A DNA stretch of 16,393 nucleotides from CAYNTG01 sp964400105 (GCA_964400105.1 CAYNTG010000046.1:1-16393); one strand, 5' to 3'. Numbered from the stretch's first letter, positions 6,691-16,393 are shown. The notes: a model not told the origin generated them from the letters alone. Numbers and translations: made by a program.

Positions 6691-8147
6691 ATCGTTGCCT
6701 GAAGGCCGCTCTTATCATCGCTTTGATCGGCGTCTCAATATCGGCGCGAAGGACGTGGGAACCGACCGACGTCATGCCGCTTCTCTCGACGCGTGGTGCC
6801 GTTGGAATCGAGATCTCGGAGACATATTTCTGGGTGGCCGTGCCGAACGGCGTGCTGCGGTTTCCGTTCTGGGCGGGCGAGATCGACCTCGCGCACTGGG
6901 AGGCATTCCCTTTCGACAGCGATGTCCGCGCCATCGTCGCCGTCGATGATAGTATATATGTCTTCGCCGATAATGGCGTTTATGCTCGGCGTGCGCATGA
7001 TTTCTACGAAGTTCCATTCTCGGAGATCGCCGAGGTCCCTCGCTTTGCGCCGGATATCGGCGGATGTCCGCCGGAGGGCGTCGGATATTCGATGCCGCAC
7101 GGCTATCTATGGCTTCCCGGCGGCACGATTCGCGATTTCTATCTAAATGATTATACGATAACGAATTGCCTGAACGACGACATGGGCAATTTTTATTTTT
7201 CCACGGATGGAGCCGGCATTTTCGCGGTTCCATTCAGGTCGAATTACGCACAAAGCCTGAGCTTCGGGCCTTGCTGCGATTATGTCTCCGCAATCGCGAA
7301 GCACGGCGATAAACTATATTTTGCGGGATGCTGTGATATAAGTCTTTGCGCATTCACCATTTACGATTCGATCGATGGCGGGTTTCAACATATCGCGGGT
7401 GAGCCTGGCGCCGGATTCCCGCTCGATAGCTGGGTCAACGATATTATTTGCCACGAGAATATGGTCTTCATCGCAACCGACCGTGGAATAAGCGCTTACG
7501 ACCTTACGAACGGTGTCTGGAGGCGCGCTGCAGACATGGGCTCCGTGCCCATCGAAGACGCGATGGCGATGGCTATCCTCAATGACAGCATATACATAGC
7601 CACCGAAGACGGCGTTTATTCCGCCGATCTCTTCAGCCGCCTTTTCAGCGTGAGGACGCCTGTCGGGGTTGGTCGGTTTCGGGACATAAACTTCGCCGGC
7701 GGAAAGATTTACGCTGTTGGTGATATGGGGGTATGGGTAAACGGCGACACGATTTTCAAGCGCTTCGACACACCGGACGGTTCGATAACGAACTTCGTGG
7801 ATTGCGTCGCCGAGGGACCGGACGGCGAAGCGGTATTCGGCTCGCGATCCGGGATTTTGATCTACTATCCGGACGGACGCAGAGAGGTTTTCTCGAACAC
7901 GATAACCCTCGACGGATCGAGGCCTTACGACATCGAGGTTACGAGAAAACATCTATGGATCGGCGCCGCGCGCGGGCTTTATGTCTATGACAGAAAATTC
8001 CATAAATCGACATATTTAGGCGAGCGATATTATCTGCCGGAGACGCCGATATACCGGCTTTTCCTCGATGGCGATTGGCTATGGCTCTCGACGGAGCGCG
8101 GTCTGTTCCGTTTCTTCTGGAACGAACCGGACAGGGTGATATATTAA
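6678..8147 (+). CDS. Secreted beta-propeller protein, function unknown
   Basis: The 489-residue product begins with a signal peptide (MVLLNRCLKAALIIALIGVS, then ISA before RR), so it should be exported. The rest is a series of short repeats of the form IYVATDDGVY, typical of beta-propeller blades related to two-component-regulator propellers. Examples are SIYVFADNGVYARR (about 92-105), NMVFIATDRGISAYDL (about 260-275), SIYIATEDGVYSADL (about 302-316), GKIYAVGDMGVWVNGD, KHLWIGAARGLYVYDRK and DWLWLSTERGLFRFFW at the end. I count seven to nine blade-like repeats, enough for one propeller. No histidine kinase or other domain follows, so it is a stand-alone propeller. Its ATG lies inside the 3' end of rluD (13-nt overlap), which ties a surface or periplasmic protein to the housekeeping operon. 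The ligand or role is unknown. Confidence 0.85.
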   Translation: MVLLNRCLKAALIIALIGVSISARRTWEPTDVMPLLSTRGAVGIEISETYFWVAVPNGVLRFPFWAGEIDLAHWEAFPFDSDVRAIVAVDDSIYVFADNGVYARRAHDFYEVPFSEIAEVPRFAPDIGGCPPEGVGYSMPHGYLWLPGGTIRDFYLNDYTITNCLNDDMGNFYFSTDGAGIFAVPFRSNYAQSLSFGPCCDYVSAIAKHGDKLYFAGCCDISLCAFTIYDSIDGGFQHIAGEPGAGFPLDSWVNDIICHENMVFIATDRGISAYDLTNGVWRRAADMGSVPIEDAMAMAILNDSIYIATEDGVYSADLFSRLFSVRTPVGVGRFRDINFAGGKIYAVGDMGVWVNGDTIFKRFDTPDGSITNFVDCVAEGPDGEAVFGSRSGILIYYPDGRREVFSNTITLDGSRPYDIEVTRKHLWIGAARGLYVYDRKFHKSTYLGERYYLPETPIYRLFLDGDWLWLSTERGLFRFFWNEPDRVIY

Positions 8148-8479
8148 TACAATGCAAATTAGCACTCCGTCAATGTTATGTTTTTACAAGCCCGAATTTG
8201 GGTGGGCGAGGTTTTGAATCGAATGCGGGGTTCACACGCGGCAAACCTAGCCCCCAAAACGATTTTCGCGCTCGGTATTACCGACATCGGGACGATTATC
8301 GCGTTCGAGGAAAGAATCCTCAAATACAGTCCGGCTCGAACTCTTCGGAAACAATATCTTTTTTGTTGGGTAGCAAGGAATAAGAGCTTTGTTATCCCTT
8401 GACATATATATATGAATACCCTATTATGTTTGCTAAGGTATTGATCAATAGGTAAAATCAATAATTTCTTGGAGATACA
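8148..8479. other. Intergenic region, 332 nt, no confident gene
   Basis: Short frames are open on both strands at the same time (plus 8178-8402, minus 8159-8461), but none has a ribosome-binding site or a recognisable motif, so I do not call a gene. A small hairpin GAGGA/TCCTC with loop AAGAA lies at 8307-8321 without a T-run. No intrinsic terminator for the upstream operon is evident. The last 80 nt hold the promoter and leader of the giant protein gene. The part at 8170-8380 could be a degenerate dispersed repeat or an unrecognised RNA. Confidence 0.5.
8399..8427 (+). promoter_or_regulatory. Near-consensus sigma70 promoter with AT-repeat spacer
   Basis: The -35 TTGACA (8399-8404) and -10 TATTAT (8422-8427) are separated by exactly 17 nt, the optimal spacing. 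The spacer begins with (AT)5 at 8404-8413, overlapping the last base of the -35. Transcription should start near 8434, giving a 45-nt leader that carries GGAG at 8471-8474, five bases before the ATG at 8480. It would drive the giant secreted protein gene. Confidence 0.75.
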
Positions 8480-11400
8480 ATGCGTTATTTATATCTGCTC
8501 TTCGCTTTAGTGCTAATCCCCTCTATAGTTTTTGGCTTCACAAATCTTGGAACGGATTTTTATGTTTGCTACCCGGCAAATGCCTGCCGGGAGCCGATCG
8601 GTTTTCCGATCCCTCCGGCTTCGTTTTTTGACGGCCAATTAATACTCACATCGACATGGGCGACAACCGGTTATGTCCGCAATGCAAGTGGGACATTTAA
8701 TGTCCCTTTCAATATCCCGCCAAACTCGGTGACCACCGTCACGATCGACAGCACCCATTGGATTCGAGAATCCGATGTTGTAGTCCCAAAGGGGCTTTAT
8801 GTCCACTCGGACAATCCGATTTCGACCTATTTTTTATCGTATCGAACCCCGGGTTCTACGAACGACATGGCGTTGATCTTCCCGGTTCCGAGCCTCGGAA
8901 CGGAATATATAACGATGTGCTGGCGGGACAATATCCCCGCCTATAATCCATTGATAACCGATCGCGGGCCGAGCATGTTCACTATCGTGGCGCCATTCGA
9001 CGACACACATATCGAAATCACAACGACCGTCCCGACGGAGGGCGGGCACGCCGCCGGTGTTCCGTGGAACGTAACCCTCGACAGCTACGATTGCTATCAG
9101 GTGCTCGCTAATTCCCCGGGCGCGGCATCGCTTTATGATCTTTCTGGCTCTGAGATCACTTCCGACAAGCCTATCGCGGTGGTTTCGGGAAGCCAAATAG
9201 CAATGGTTCCGGACGCAATTATGGCCGCCGACTATCTTATCGAACAGATGCCGCCGCTTCCGTCATGGGGACAGACGTTCAACGTGTTCCCAATTCAGCC
9301 GCGCAACGACTGGCACGAAGACGTTCTTAAAATCGTCGCTTCGGTCGATGGAACGAATATTTCCATCGAGGATGCGAGCGGAACGACTCCGGTAATTCTG
9401 AATCGCGGCGAGACCTTCGAGTGGAACGGTCAGCCTTGCGATCCGGGAAGTTATTTGCCGCTTATAGGTTATGCCGCAGACTGTTCGGGTAAACTCCTCG
9501 ACAGCCCGACGCGAATTACCTCGGATCAGCCAATTCTTGTGGGTCAATTTCTTGTCGGCGGCGTTTTAACACAAGGCGAACCGGACTGGCTTACCGGTTC
9601 GGGCGACACGCCCCTCGGCGATCCGGCCTTCATGGTCGTTCCGCCGGAGGAGCAGTATTCCAAGCGCTATATCTTCATGACCCCTTCTGGATATACAAAC
9701 GATTTTTTGAATGTAACTATCGTATCGGGACACGAGGGTTCGATCGTTCTGGACGGCGGCCCGCCTACCTATTCGACCGCATGGTTCGATCTCCCAAGCT
9801 CGACGCTTCGCGGCGCGAGGATCGATCTTGCCCCCGGCGCGCATATCCTCGAGGCCGACACGACGATGCTTATCCAGATGTATGGCTACGACGACGATTG
9901 GGCTTCCTATGCCGCCGTCGCCGGACAGAATCTCAATCCGATCAACGCGGAATATTCCGTAATCAAATATTGCATGCACACACCGGCCATGAGCGGAACA
10001 TGGACGTCGTGGCGCATCGTGCTAATCCAGAACGGCGGCGATCCCGGACACGGAATCCAGTTTAGCGATACGCTGCCGTCCGGTTTCTCGTATGGCTCCA
10101 CGCCATCGATTATCGAGCTTTTCGGAACAGCTACTCGCGACAGCGTCCTCGATCCGTCGCCGGGGGATTCGATTCTCGAATGGGGCTGGTTCAGTTCATC
10201 CGAGGACGATTCCATCGTGATAACATTCACCGTGGATATCGAATTCGGCGTAGAGGGGCTTTTCAATAATCCGATTTCCGTCGTCGATGACTCTGGAACG
10301 ACATCGAGCAACGTCGGCGGTCTTCTCGGCCCGCATGATGACGTCCTCGTCGTTCTGCCGACATTTCCAATAGCCGATGCCGGTTGGGATACCACGATCT
10401 GCGACGGCGACAGCGCCATTATCGGCGGAGACCCCACGGCAGATTCGGGAACTCCACCATATATAATCTCGTGGCAGAGCATTCCGCCTGGATTTTCGAG
10501 CGCACTCGCTCATCCGGTTGTATTTCCAATGATTACAACGGATTATATCGTTACCGTAATCGATTCAAACACCCTTTCCGATGTCGATACCTGCCGCGTT
10601 ACGGTCGTCGGACACCCCGAGGCCGGTCGCATGATCCCAGATCCCTGCGGTCTCATAACCTCGTGCTATAATCAGGAGATCGTTTGGTGGATGTTCGATT
10701 CTGCGGTCGGAGTTATCCCGGAATCGACAATCGCGATTGTGAACGGGGTTACTTATTATCCCGGAGGCGAGCTTGTCGTAACCACGGCTACCGCCGGAAC
10801 GACCATTGCGACATTTACGCCCGCCGACCCCGGATGGGCGCACGGTTCGATGGTCGTGGCGGAATTGGTTCAGGCGATGAATTACGCGTTCTGCGCGGTG
10901 GGAGTCGAGCCATGCACCTTTTACGTCGATCTCGAACCGCCGGTCATTACGGATACGATTCCTCCGAACGACACGACGCTCTACGAATCCTCCCCTCCGA
11001 TAGGCCTGTCGATAGAGGATTTGCCCGCTGGCGTCGATCCGGCGAGCTTTAATTACATCACCGTTACTGTCGATGGAACTCCGGTTGCCGGTTGGACTCC
11101 GTCGTGGGACGGATTTGATCTCAGCATTACCGGATTGACTTTCGAGAATGGCGACACGGTTCGAATCTGCCTCGACAGCCTTTTCGACTCACCCGGCTAT
11201 AGCTATTGCCCGCCGAATGACACGTCGTTCTGCTGGGAATTTTATATTCGGCTTTCGACGCCGGAGGCAGCTTTAATCGAGCCGCTCGATTTGAACTTCG
11301 ACGGTGTAGTATCGAGCGCCTGCACATGCCAGCCGATAATAATATACCTGCATGACGACATCGGCATCGACGATACGACGATTCAGCTTCAGGTGGATGG

Positions 11401-13584
11401 TTCGGTCTATCGAATCTCCGACCCGCGCCTAACATATTTCGCCGATACCCTTATCTTCCAGCCGACGATGCCTTGCTGGAGCGAGGGCGTTTATTCGTTC
11501 AGCCTCATCGCCGCACGAAATATCGCCGGAACGCCGCTCCCATTGCCGGTTTTTGGCGATTTCACTATCGATCTTTCGCCGCCGTATTTCATTAATATAA
11601 ATCCGATTCCGGGGAGCTTCGTCGGCGCCTCGCCCAGCATCTCTTTGGATGTTATTGACGACGGCATCGGTTTGGTCGATGCCGAGCTCTATATCACAAT
11701 CGAGGGGATTAGCTATACTCCGCCTACGTCTGGACTTACATGGGACGGCACGAACTTCTCCGCAAACCTCGCGACCCTCGGTCTGAGCTTCTCCGACGGC
11801 GAAATCATCGATTTCTGCTTGATGGGCGCACGCGACGACCCGGATTACTGCGATCCAAACGCCGCAGATACTTGTTGGACGTTGATTGTGAACCTCGCCA
11901 CGCCGACAGCAATTGTGATTCTGCCATCGCCCTCAACGATAAGCGCTTGCGATTATCAGGGAGTTTGTTGGTTCGTCGAGGCATCGAACGGAATCGATCC
12001 GGCGACGGCTGTGGTCGCGGCGAACGGTTCGATTTTCGATTATGCCTCCGGCGATCTGAGTTATTCCCCGCTTTCGCCAACATCGGGCGAGCTGTGCTTC
12101 GTGCCATCGACGGCATGGAGCGACTACGACACGGTGCGGGTCTGCCTCGCCGAGCTTGAGGATTCCATGGCCCATACCATGCTCGATTCGGTCTGCATAA
12201 CCTTCTTTATGGATATGGTCGCTCCGGCGGCTTATGGAATCACGCCGTCTCCCGGAACGGAAACCGGCTCGACAAGCCCATCGATCTATTTCTGCCTCGA
12301 AGACGAGGTTGCTGGAACGGACGGCGACTCGGTTATTTTAACCGTCGAGGGCATTCCATATACTTTCGGTAGCGGATGGATTTCAAACGATACATGTTTG
12401 ACGTGGAATGCGGTCGATTTCGGAATCGGTTTCCCCGAAGGCGACACGATCGATATCTGCCTCCATGCCGCCGACGCGCCGGATACCTGTCAGGCCAATC
12501 CTTCCGACACGTGCTGGAAGCTTATCATGCCTCCGCCGCACGTCTATGCTCATGCCGGATTAGATGTTACTGTTTGTCCGGGAGATTCTATCGAACTCGG
12601 TTGCGATCCGAGCGCGTTTGGCGGAGTTCCGCCATACATGTGGGAATGGAGCGAGATCGGCGGTTCCTGGACGAGCGGCGATCCGAATCCGCTTTTATAT
12701 CCAACAGCTACAACGAGTTATCTTCTTCATGTCACCGACGGTGCGCTGGTTCCAACCGAGGATTGGGACACGATAACGATAACCGTCGATTTTATTCCGA
12801 CCGGCGCGCCGGTCATGGTTTCCCCGGCTTCGGCAGCGATGCTTCCGCCGTCGCCCTCGTCGATTAATCTCATTTGGAACACTCCGACCGGCACCGGCGA
12901 TTTCGATTACGATGTCATAGTCGATGGCGCAATCGTTGCGACAGCTATATCCGATACAAATTATTCTGTCGATTTCCCATGCGGCGAAAGCCATAGCTGG
13001 GGCGTTATCGCGAATAACCATTGCGCGACGGAGTATTTCTATTGCACCGCCGATACTTCCGGCGATTCGACCTATATCTTCATCGGCCCGGACAATGTCT
13101 ATTCCGCGACGGCGACCGATTCCGGGCGGGTATTCTTCACCTATCCGTGTGGCGGGCCGGTGCCGAGAATCGAAAGGCCGTTCGTCGGCGCTTTCTCGGC
13201 ATGTGATCCCGAAAGCATTATCATTTTCATCGTCGATACGGCCGCTATCGCGCCATCGACTATCGAGCTTCGCGTCGGCGCAACGGTTTACACGACGGCC
13301 GATCCCGAACTTCGATTTGCCCCGGAAAGCACGCTTGTTTTCGCACCCGGCGCGGGCTTCTGGTCGGATGGCGACGTCGTTTCCGGCGCGCTGCTCCACG
13401 CCGAAAACCATTACGGTGTCGATATCGCCGATTCGCTGCCATTCAGCTTTACTCTCGATTATACGCCGCCGGTGGCTTCGGCGCTTTCGCCACCGACCGG
13501 CGGTTATGCCCCCGGTTTCGTTACATCGGCCGGGTTTAACGTCGTCGATGCCCTTTCCGGCGTCGATCCGGCGCTGGTCTGCAT
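8480..13584 (+). CDS. Giant secreted IgGFc-binding-like, Ig/PKD repeat protein (5' part, to the gap)
   Basis: This is the first 1701 codons of one gene that resumes at 13685; joined, the product has 2584 residues. A signal peptide covers residues 1-19 (MRYLYLLFALVLIPSIVFG). Residues about 50-490 resemble the IgGFc-binding N-terminal domain (PF17517), with SDKPIAVVSGSQ, EQMPPLPSWGQTF and SDQPILVGQFLVGG. A DUF11-like domain (about 491-629, DTLPSGFSYGSTPSI) follows, then a PKD/SprB-like domain (about 632-715). After that come alternating Ig-like modules: A1-B1-A2-B2-A3-B3, a PKD-like and a Fn3-like domain (about 1353-1558), A4 and the first part of B4. Aromatic and Cys residues recur at fixed places. 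The protein probably acts at the cell surface in adhesion or as a structural layer; no enzyme motif is seen. GGAG five bases before the ATG supports the start. Immunoglobulin binding itself is not implied by the domain name. Confidence 0.85.
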
Positions 13585-13739
13585 NNNNNNNNNNNNNNNN
13601 NNNNNNNNNNNNNNNNNNNNNNNNNNNNNNNNNNNNNNNNNNNNNNNNNNNNNNNNNNNNNNNNNNNNNNNNNNNNNNNNNNNNCCGGGTTTAACGTCGT
13701 CGATGCCCTTTCCGGCGTCGATCCGGCGCTGGTCTGCAT
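13530..13739. repeat. 55-nt exact duplication flanking the scaffold gap
   Basis: The 55 nt just before the Ns (13530-13584) are identical to the 55 nt just after them (13685-13739). They begin CCGGGTTTAACG and end GGTCTGCAT. A perfect match whose ends coincide with both contig ends is what a de Bruijn assembler leaves when two contigs share a k-mer overlap and a scaffolder pads the join with Ns. Collapsing one copy plus the Ns (155 nt) restores the reading frame, so I read this as an assembly artefact. Confidence 0.85.
13585..13684. other. Scaffold gap of 100 Ns
   Basis: Exactly 100 Ns, the usual placeholder length, interrupt the giant gene inside module B4. The true size is probably zero or negative, given the 55-nt overlap on both sides. 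Any protein translated through the Ns is wrong downstream: the frame from 8480 then runs into a Ser/Arg-rich out-of-frame stretch that stops at 14020. Confidence 0.95.
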
Positions 13740-16389
13740 TATCGTCAGCGGCCCCGGATTCTCGGACACCCATTGCGTCGGCGATCCGTGTGTCACTTTC
13801 GATACACTCGCGGGCGATTTCGCGATCGACCTCGATTGCGCCGGATACGATTTCCCGCGCGGCGACACGATCACGTTCTGCGCGATCTCCGGCGATTCGC
13901 CGGATTATTGCGACGCGAATATCGACACGACCTGCTGGGACATTTTCATCATCGACTGCGACCTCGCGGTTACTATCGAGATGGATGACACGGTTATCTG
14001 CGATGCCCCAATTGGATTAACCTTCCCGATAAACGCGACGACCACCGGCGGAACTCCGCCATTCACATATCTCTGGGCACCGCTCGGAGCTTATATCGAC
14101 GGGCATATCGAGGATATAACTGCCACGCCGCCGATAGGCTTCGTTACGGAGTATGTTATCTGGGTAACCGATTCGACCGGTTGCACCGCCTTCGACACGG
14201 TCTATGTTTCGGCGAGCAGCTTTGTCGCCAGCGCCGGCGGCGATATTTGGGTTTGCCCCGATGGCATCGGCACGGTCGGTTGTCCGCCGGTCATCTCCGG
14301 TTTCCCGGTTTTGCCGGTAACCTATACATGGCGCGACCTCGACGGCACGGTCGTTTCCACCGATTCGAGTTTCGATTTTGCACCGGAATCGACGACGACT
14401 CTCATTCTCGAAATCGAAGATGCCGTCGGCTGCGCAAGCTACGACACGATGGTCGTCCATTACGAACACGAGGCTCCCGGCCCGTTTGCGTGGCATAGCC
14501 CCGTGCCGGACGCCGTATTGCCGGTCGGCACGGTCGAACTTTGCTGGGAAATGCCGAGCGGCACCGCGCCGATCTATTTCAATGTATTTCTCGATAGCGC
14601 CCCCGTAGCGGTAGGGATTACCGACACATGCTTCACCGTCGGGCCGTTCCCGTGCGGCGAAACGCATTGGTGGTTCATCGAATCCTATAATTTCTGTTAT
14701 CCGATCGATTGCGCAGGCGATACGATATGGGCTGACACTACACACACCGGCGTTTATGTCCCCGGCGATACCTTCGCTGGCGGCTTCGATCCGCCGTTCC
14801 ATATGGATCCCTGCCAGACCGGCACGCCGGAGATTATCGAGCCGTTCGACGGCGCATGGTCGGCGTGCGACGATCAACCGATAATCCTCGAGATCGTCCA
14901 GCCGGACAGCGGCCTCGCGCTCGATCCGACTACATTCCGGTTCACGGTGGAAAGCGTGACATACCCCGTCGATGGCGCGACCCTCGTTTGGGCCGATCCG
15001 ACACTGACATTTACACCGCCATTCCTCTGGAGCGACAACCAGACCGTCGATGTCTGCCTCGACCGCGCGTTCGACATGGACAGCAACACCGTCAACGGCC
15101 TGCCGTTCTGCTGGCAATTCTTTATCGACCTCTCGCCGCCCGCGCCGAGCGTCGTCTCGCCGCCGTTGGTCGATCAGACATCCTCGCCCGCGAGCTTCGA
15201 GTTCACAATTGCCGAAGCCGGTTGCGGAATCGATCCGGCCTCGGTAATCGCGATAATCGATGGAACGCCATATCCGACCGGCGCGAATCCATCGTGGGCC
15301 GATCCGACGCTTCTCTTCGATGCCGTCGGCGCGGGTCTTTCATGGATTCCCGGCGATTCGATAATCTTCGAGATCGTCGCCGCAGATTCGCCGGACTATT
15401 GCGATCCGAATATCGACACGACTCATTTCGCGTGGTTCGTCCGCGACCCGAACGCGCCGATTCCGATGATCGTCAGCCCCGAGGACGGCGACTTCACCGC
15501 CTGCGACCCGGAAAGCATCGTAATTCAAATAGACGACCCCGACGGCGTCGTCGAATCGACTATCGAGCTGGAAGTAAACTCGATCAGTTATACAATGATG
15601 GACTCCGAACTCGAATGGGTCGAGCCGCTGCTAATTTTCCGGCCCTCGCCGATGTGGAACGATGCAACAATCGTGAATGTCAGCCTGATTCACGCCGAGG
15701 ACATTTTCGGCAACGACATCACCTCGACGCTCGACTTCATGTTCACGGTCGATCTTTCGCCGCCGTTAGCTGATATGACTCTTCCGGTGCCAAACACCAT
15801 GACACGCGACATTCACCAGAATATCGACATCGAGATCGCCGACGCGCTCTCCGGCGTCGATCCGTCGGCGATAATCCTGAATATCGACGGCACCGATTAC
15901 ATCTCCGGCGATTTCCAGTGGACATCGACATCTTCAACCGACGGCATTCTCCTGTTCATGCCTGAAGACCACAACCTTACCTTCGTCGCGGGTGACACGG
16001 TTTTCGTCGGCATCGATGTTTTCGACTCGCCCGACCGTTGCGATGCCAACACCGCCCACTTCTCATGGATATTCTTCATCGAGCCGGAGATCGGCTGCGC
16101 AGCAATCCCGAACCCGATCACAGCGGACTTCAACGGAATAAACGACCAGACGATATTCGCATATCCAAACATGATGTCCGAAGCTGCAACCATCGCAATA
16201 TTCGATGGTCGTAATATCGAGGTTTGGCGAAGCGAGATCGCGGCAAGCTCGTCCTACGAAGACATCGCCGGAAGAACATGGAACGGCACGGATACGCAGG
16301 GCAATCCGGTCAAGGAAGGTCTTTACCTCTACGTGATACTCGTTGATGGCGAGATCGTTTGCAACGGCACGGTGGTGTTGCTGAGGTGA
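13685..16389 (+). CDS. Giant secreted Ig/PKD repeat protein (3' part, after the gap)
   Basis: This is the continuation of the gene that starts at 8480; an ATG at 13981 opens the same frame but is internal. Full codons begin at 13687 and after the shared 55 nt the frame goes on as IIVSGPGFSDTHC, completing module B4 (SPDYCDANIDTTCW). Two PKD-like domains (about 13956-14480), a Fn3-like domain (to about 14825) and module pairs A5-B5 and A6-B6 follow. The last 100 residues (from about 16086, NPITADFNGINDQ to NPVKEGLYLYVI) resemble the FlgD-Ig/CHU_C-type C-terminal domain that in FCB bacteria often serves as an outer-membrane export or anchoring signal, for example of type IX secretion; export by that route is inferred. 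It ends with TGA at 16387-16389, four bases before the window ends, so the downstream neighbour is unseen. Confidence 0.85.
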
Positions 16390-16393
16390 TTGC

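Larger units (their letters stand above)
10630..16085 (+). repeat. Six alternating A/B Ig-like module pairs in the giant protein
   Basis: The module order is A1 (about 10630), B1 (10938), A2 (11256), B2 (11584), A3 (11896), B3 (12226), then PKD and Fn3, A4 (13160), B4 (13471 through the gap to about 13955), two PKD and one Fn3, A5 (14826), B5 (15141), A6 (15446), B6 (15766). Each is about 100-110 residues. A modules start with a P-x2-G-x2-SACD motif and end with FTVDLSPP. B modules carry SGVDP, VDGTxY, a W-x-DG or similar turn, GDT-x-ICL and SPDYCDPN-x2-DTCW. The alternation suggests that an A-B pair was the unit of duplication. Boundaries are by eye and good to about ten residues. Confidence 0.75.

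Noticed and set aside
8307..8321. Hairpin GAGGA/TCCTC as terminator of the operon
   Set aside because: Only five base pairs and no T-run after it; the T6 at about 8359 lies too far away.
8159..8461. Minus-strand 100-codon ORF in the intergenic region
   Set aside because: It starts at TTG without a ribosome site, overlaps the promoter of the giant gene and has no recognisable motif.
12924..13694. Plus-strand frame of 256 codons inside the giant gene
   Set aside because: Ser/Arg/Ile-rich out-of-frame reading of the repeat modules, and it runs into the Ns.
13685..14020. C-terminal tail of the frame from 8480 read through the Ns
   Set aside because: It is Ser/Arg-rich with no motif and results only from the 155-nt padding shifting the frame.
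14017..15117. Long minus-strand frame of 366 codons opposite the giant gene
   Set aside because: It is an Arg/Asp-rich shadow created by the codon bias of the plus-strand gene, without ribosome site or domains. The minus frames at 2349-3173 and 4557-5408 were rejected for the same reason.
10630..16085. CRISPR-like or satellite DNA repeats
   Set aside because: The repetition is at protein-domain level (about 100 residues) with diverged DNA; there are no short direct repeats with regular spacers.
13981..16389. A separate 802-codon gene starting at ATG 13981
   Set aside because: The same frame is open upstream to the gap and carries B-module motifs there; joined across the 55-nt overlap it is the 3' part of the gene starting at 8480.

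Overview
The window looks like a chromosomal fragment of an uncultured bacterium, probably from the Fibrobacteres-Chlorobi-Bacteroidetes (FCB) superphylum or a related candidate phylum. The basis is indirect: a standard bacterial tRNA-Leu/tig/clpP/clpX housekeeping block, very large secreted multidomain proteins with PKD-like and Ig-like modules, an IgGFc-binding-type head, and a FlgD/CHU_C-like C-terminal domain of the kind common in that group. A 100-N scaffold gap shows this is a draft assembly, probably a metagenome bin. I cannot name the phylum from this sequence alone.

Region 1 (1-1820, minus strand) is an accessory patch. A DNA methyltransferase gene family is present only as debris: a C-terminal piece at 104-262, an N-terminal piece at 1531-1650 and an 8-codon N-terminal stub at 1719-1742. 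The stub runs straight into a double-hairpin REP-like palindrome. Between the pieces lies an AT-rich gene (220-1452) for a zinc-ribbon, coiled-coil, TPR-like protein whose last codons read out of frame into the methyltransferase remnant. A good sigma70-type promoter (1789-1818) faces this patch.

Region 2 (1978-8147, plus strand) is the housekeeping operon: tRNA-Leu(UAG), trigger factor (tig), ClpP protease, ClpX unfoldase, lipoprotein signal peptidase (lspA), an RluD-family pseudouridine synthase and a secreted beta-propeller protein. Gaps are 10 and 5 nt, then the genes overlap, so translation is probably coupled. The genes concern nascent-chain folding, ATP-dependent proteolysis, lipoprotein maturation and RNA modification. 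Two oddities are an Asn in place of the catalytic Asp in ClpP, and a 122-nt overlap between lspA and the pseudouridine synthase that a single extra T would turn into a normal ATGA junction.

Region 3 (8148-16389) is a 332-nt intergenic stretch with a near-consensus promoter, TTGACA-17-TATTAT, whose spacer contains (AT)5. It is followed by one giant secreted protein gene. The assembly splits this gene with 100 Ns flanked by the same 55 nt on both sides. Collapsing that duplication removes 155 nt and gives one uninterrupted frame of 2584 codons: signal peptide, IgGFc-binding-like head, DUF11-like domain, six alternating A/B Ig-like module pairs interspersed with PKD-like and Fn3-like domains, and a FlgD/CHU_C-like C-terminal domain. 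The gene ends 4 nt before the window does.

No rRNA, CRISPR array, intact transposase or convincing intrinsic terminator was seen. I did not find a clearly new multi-gene system. The best leads are the giant adhesin-like protein with covarying cysteine pairs and a possibly slippage-prone promoter, the Asn-type ClpP, and the methyltransferase graveyard.
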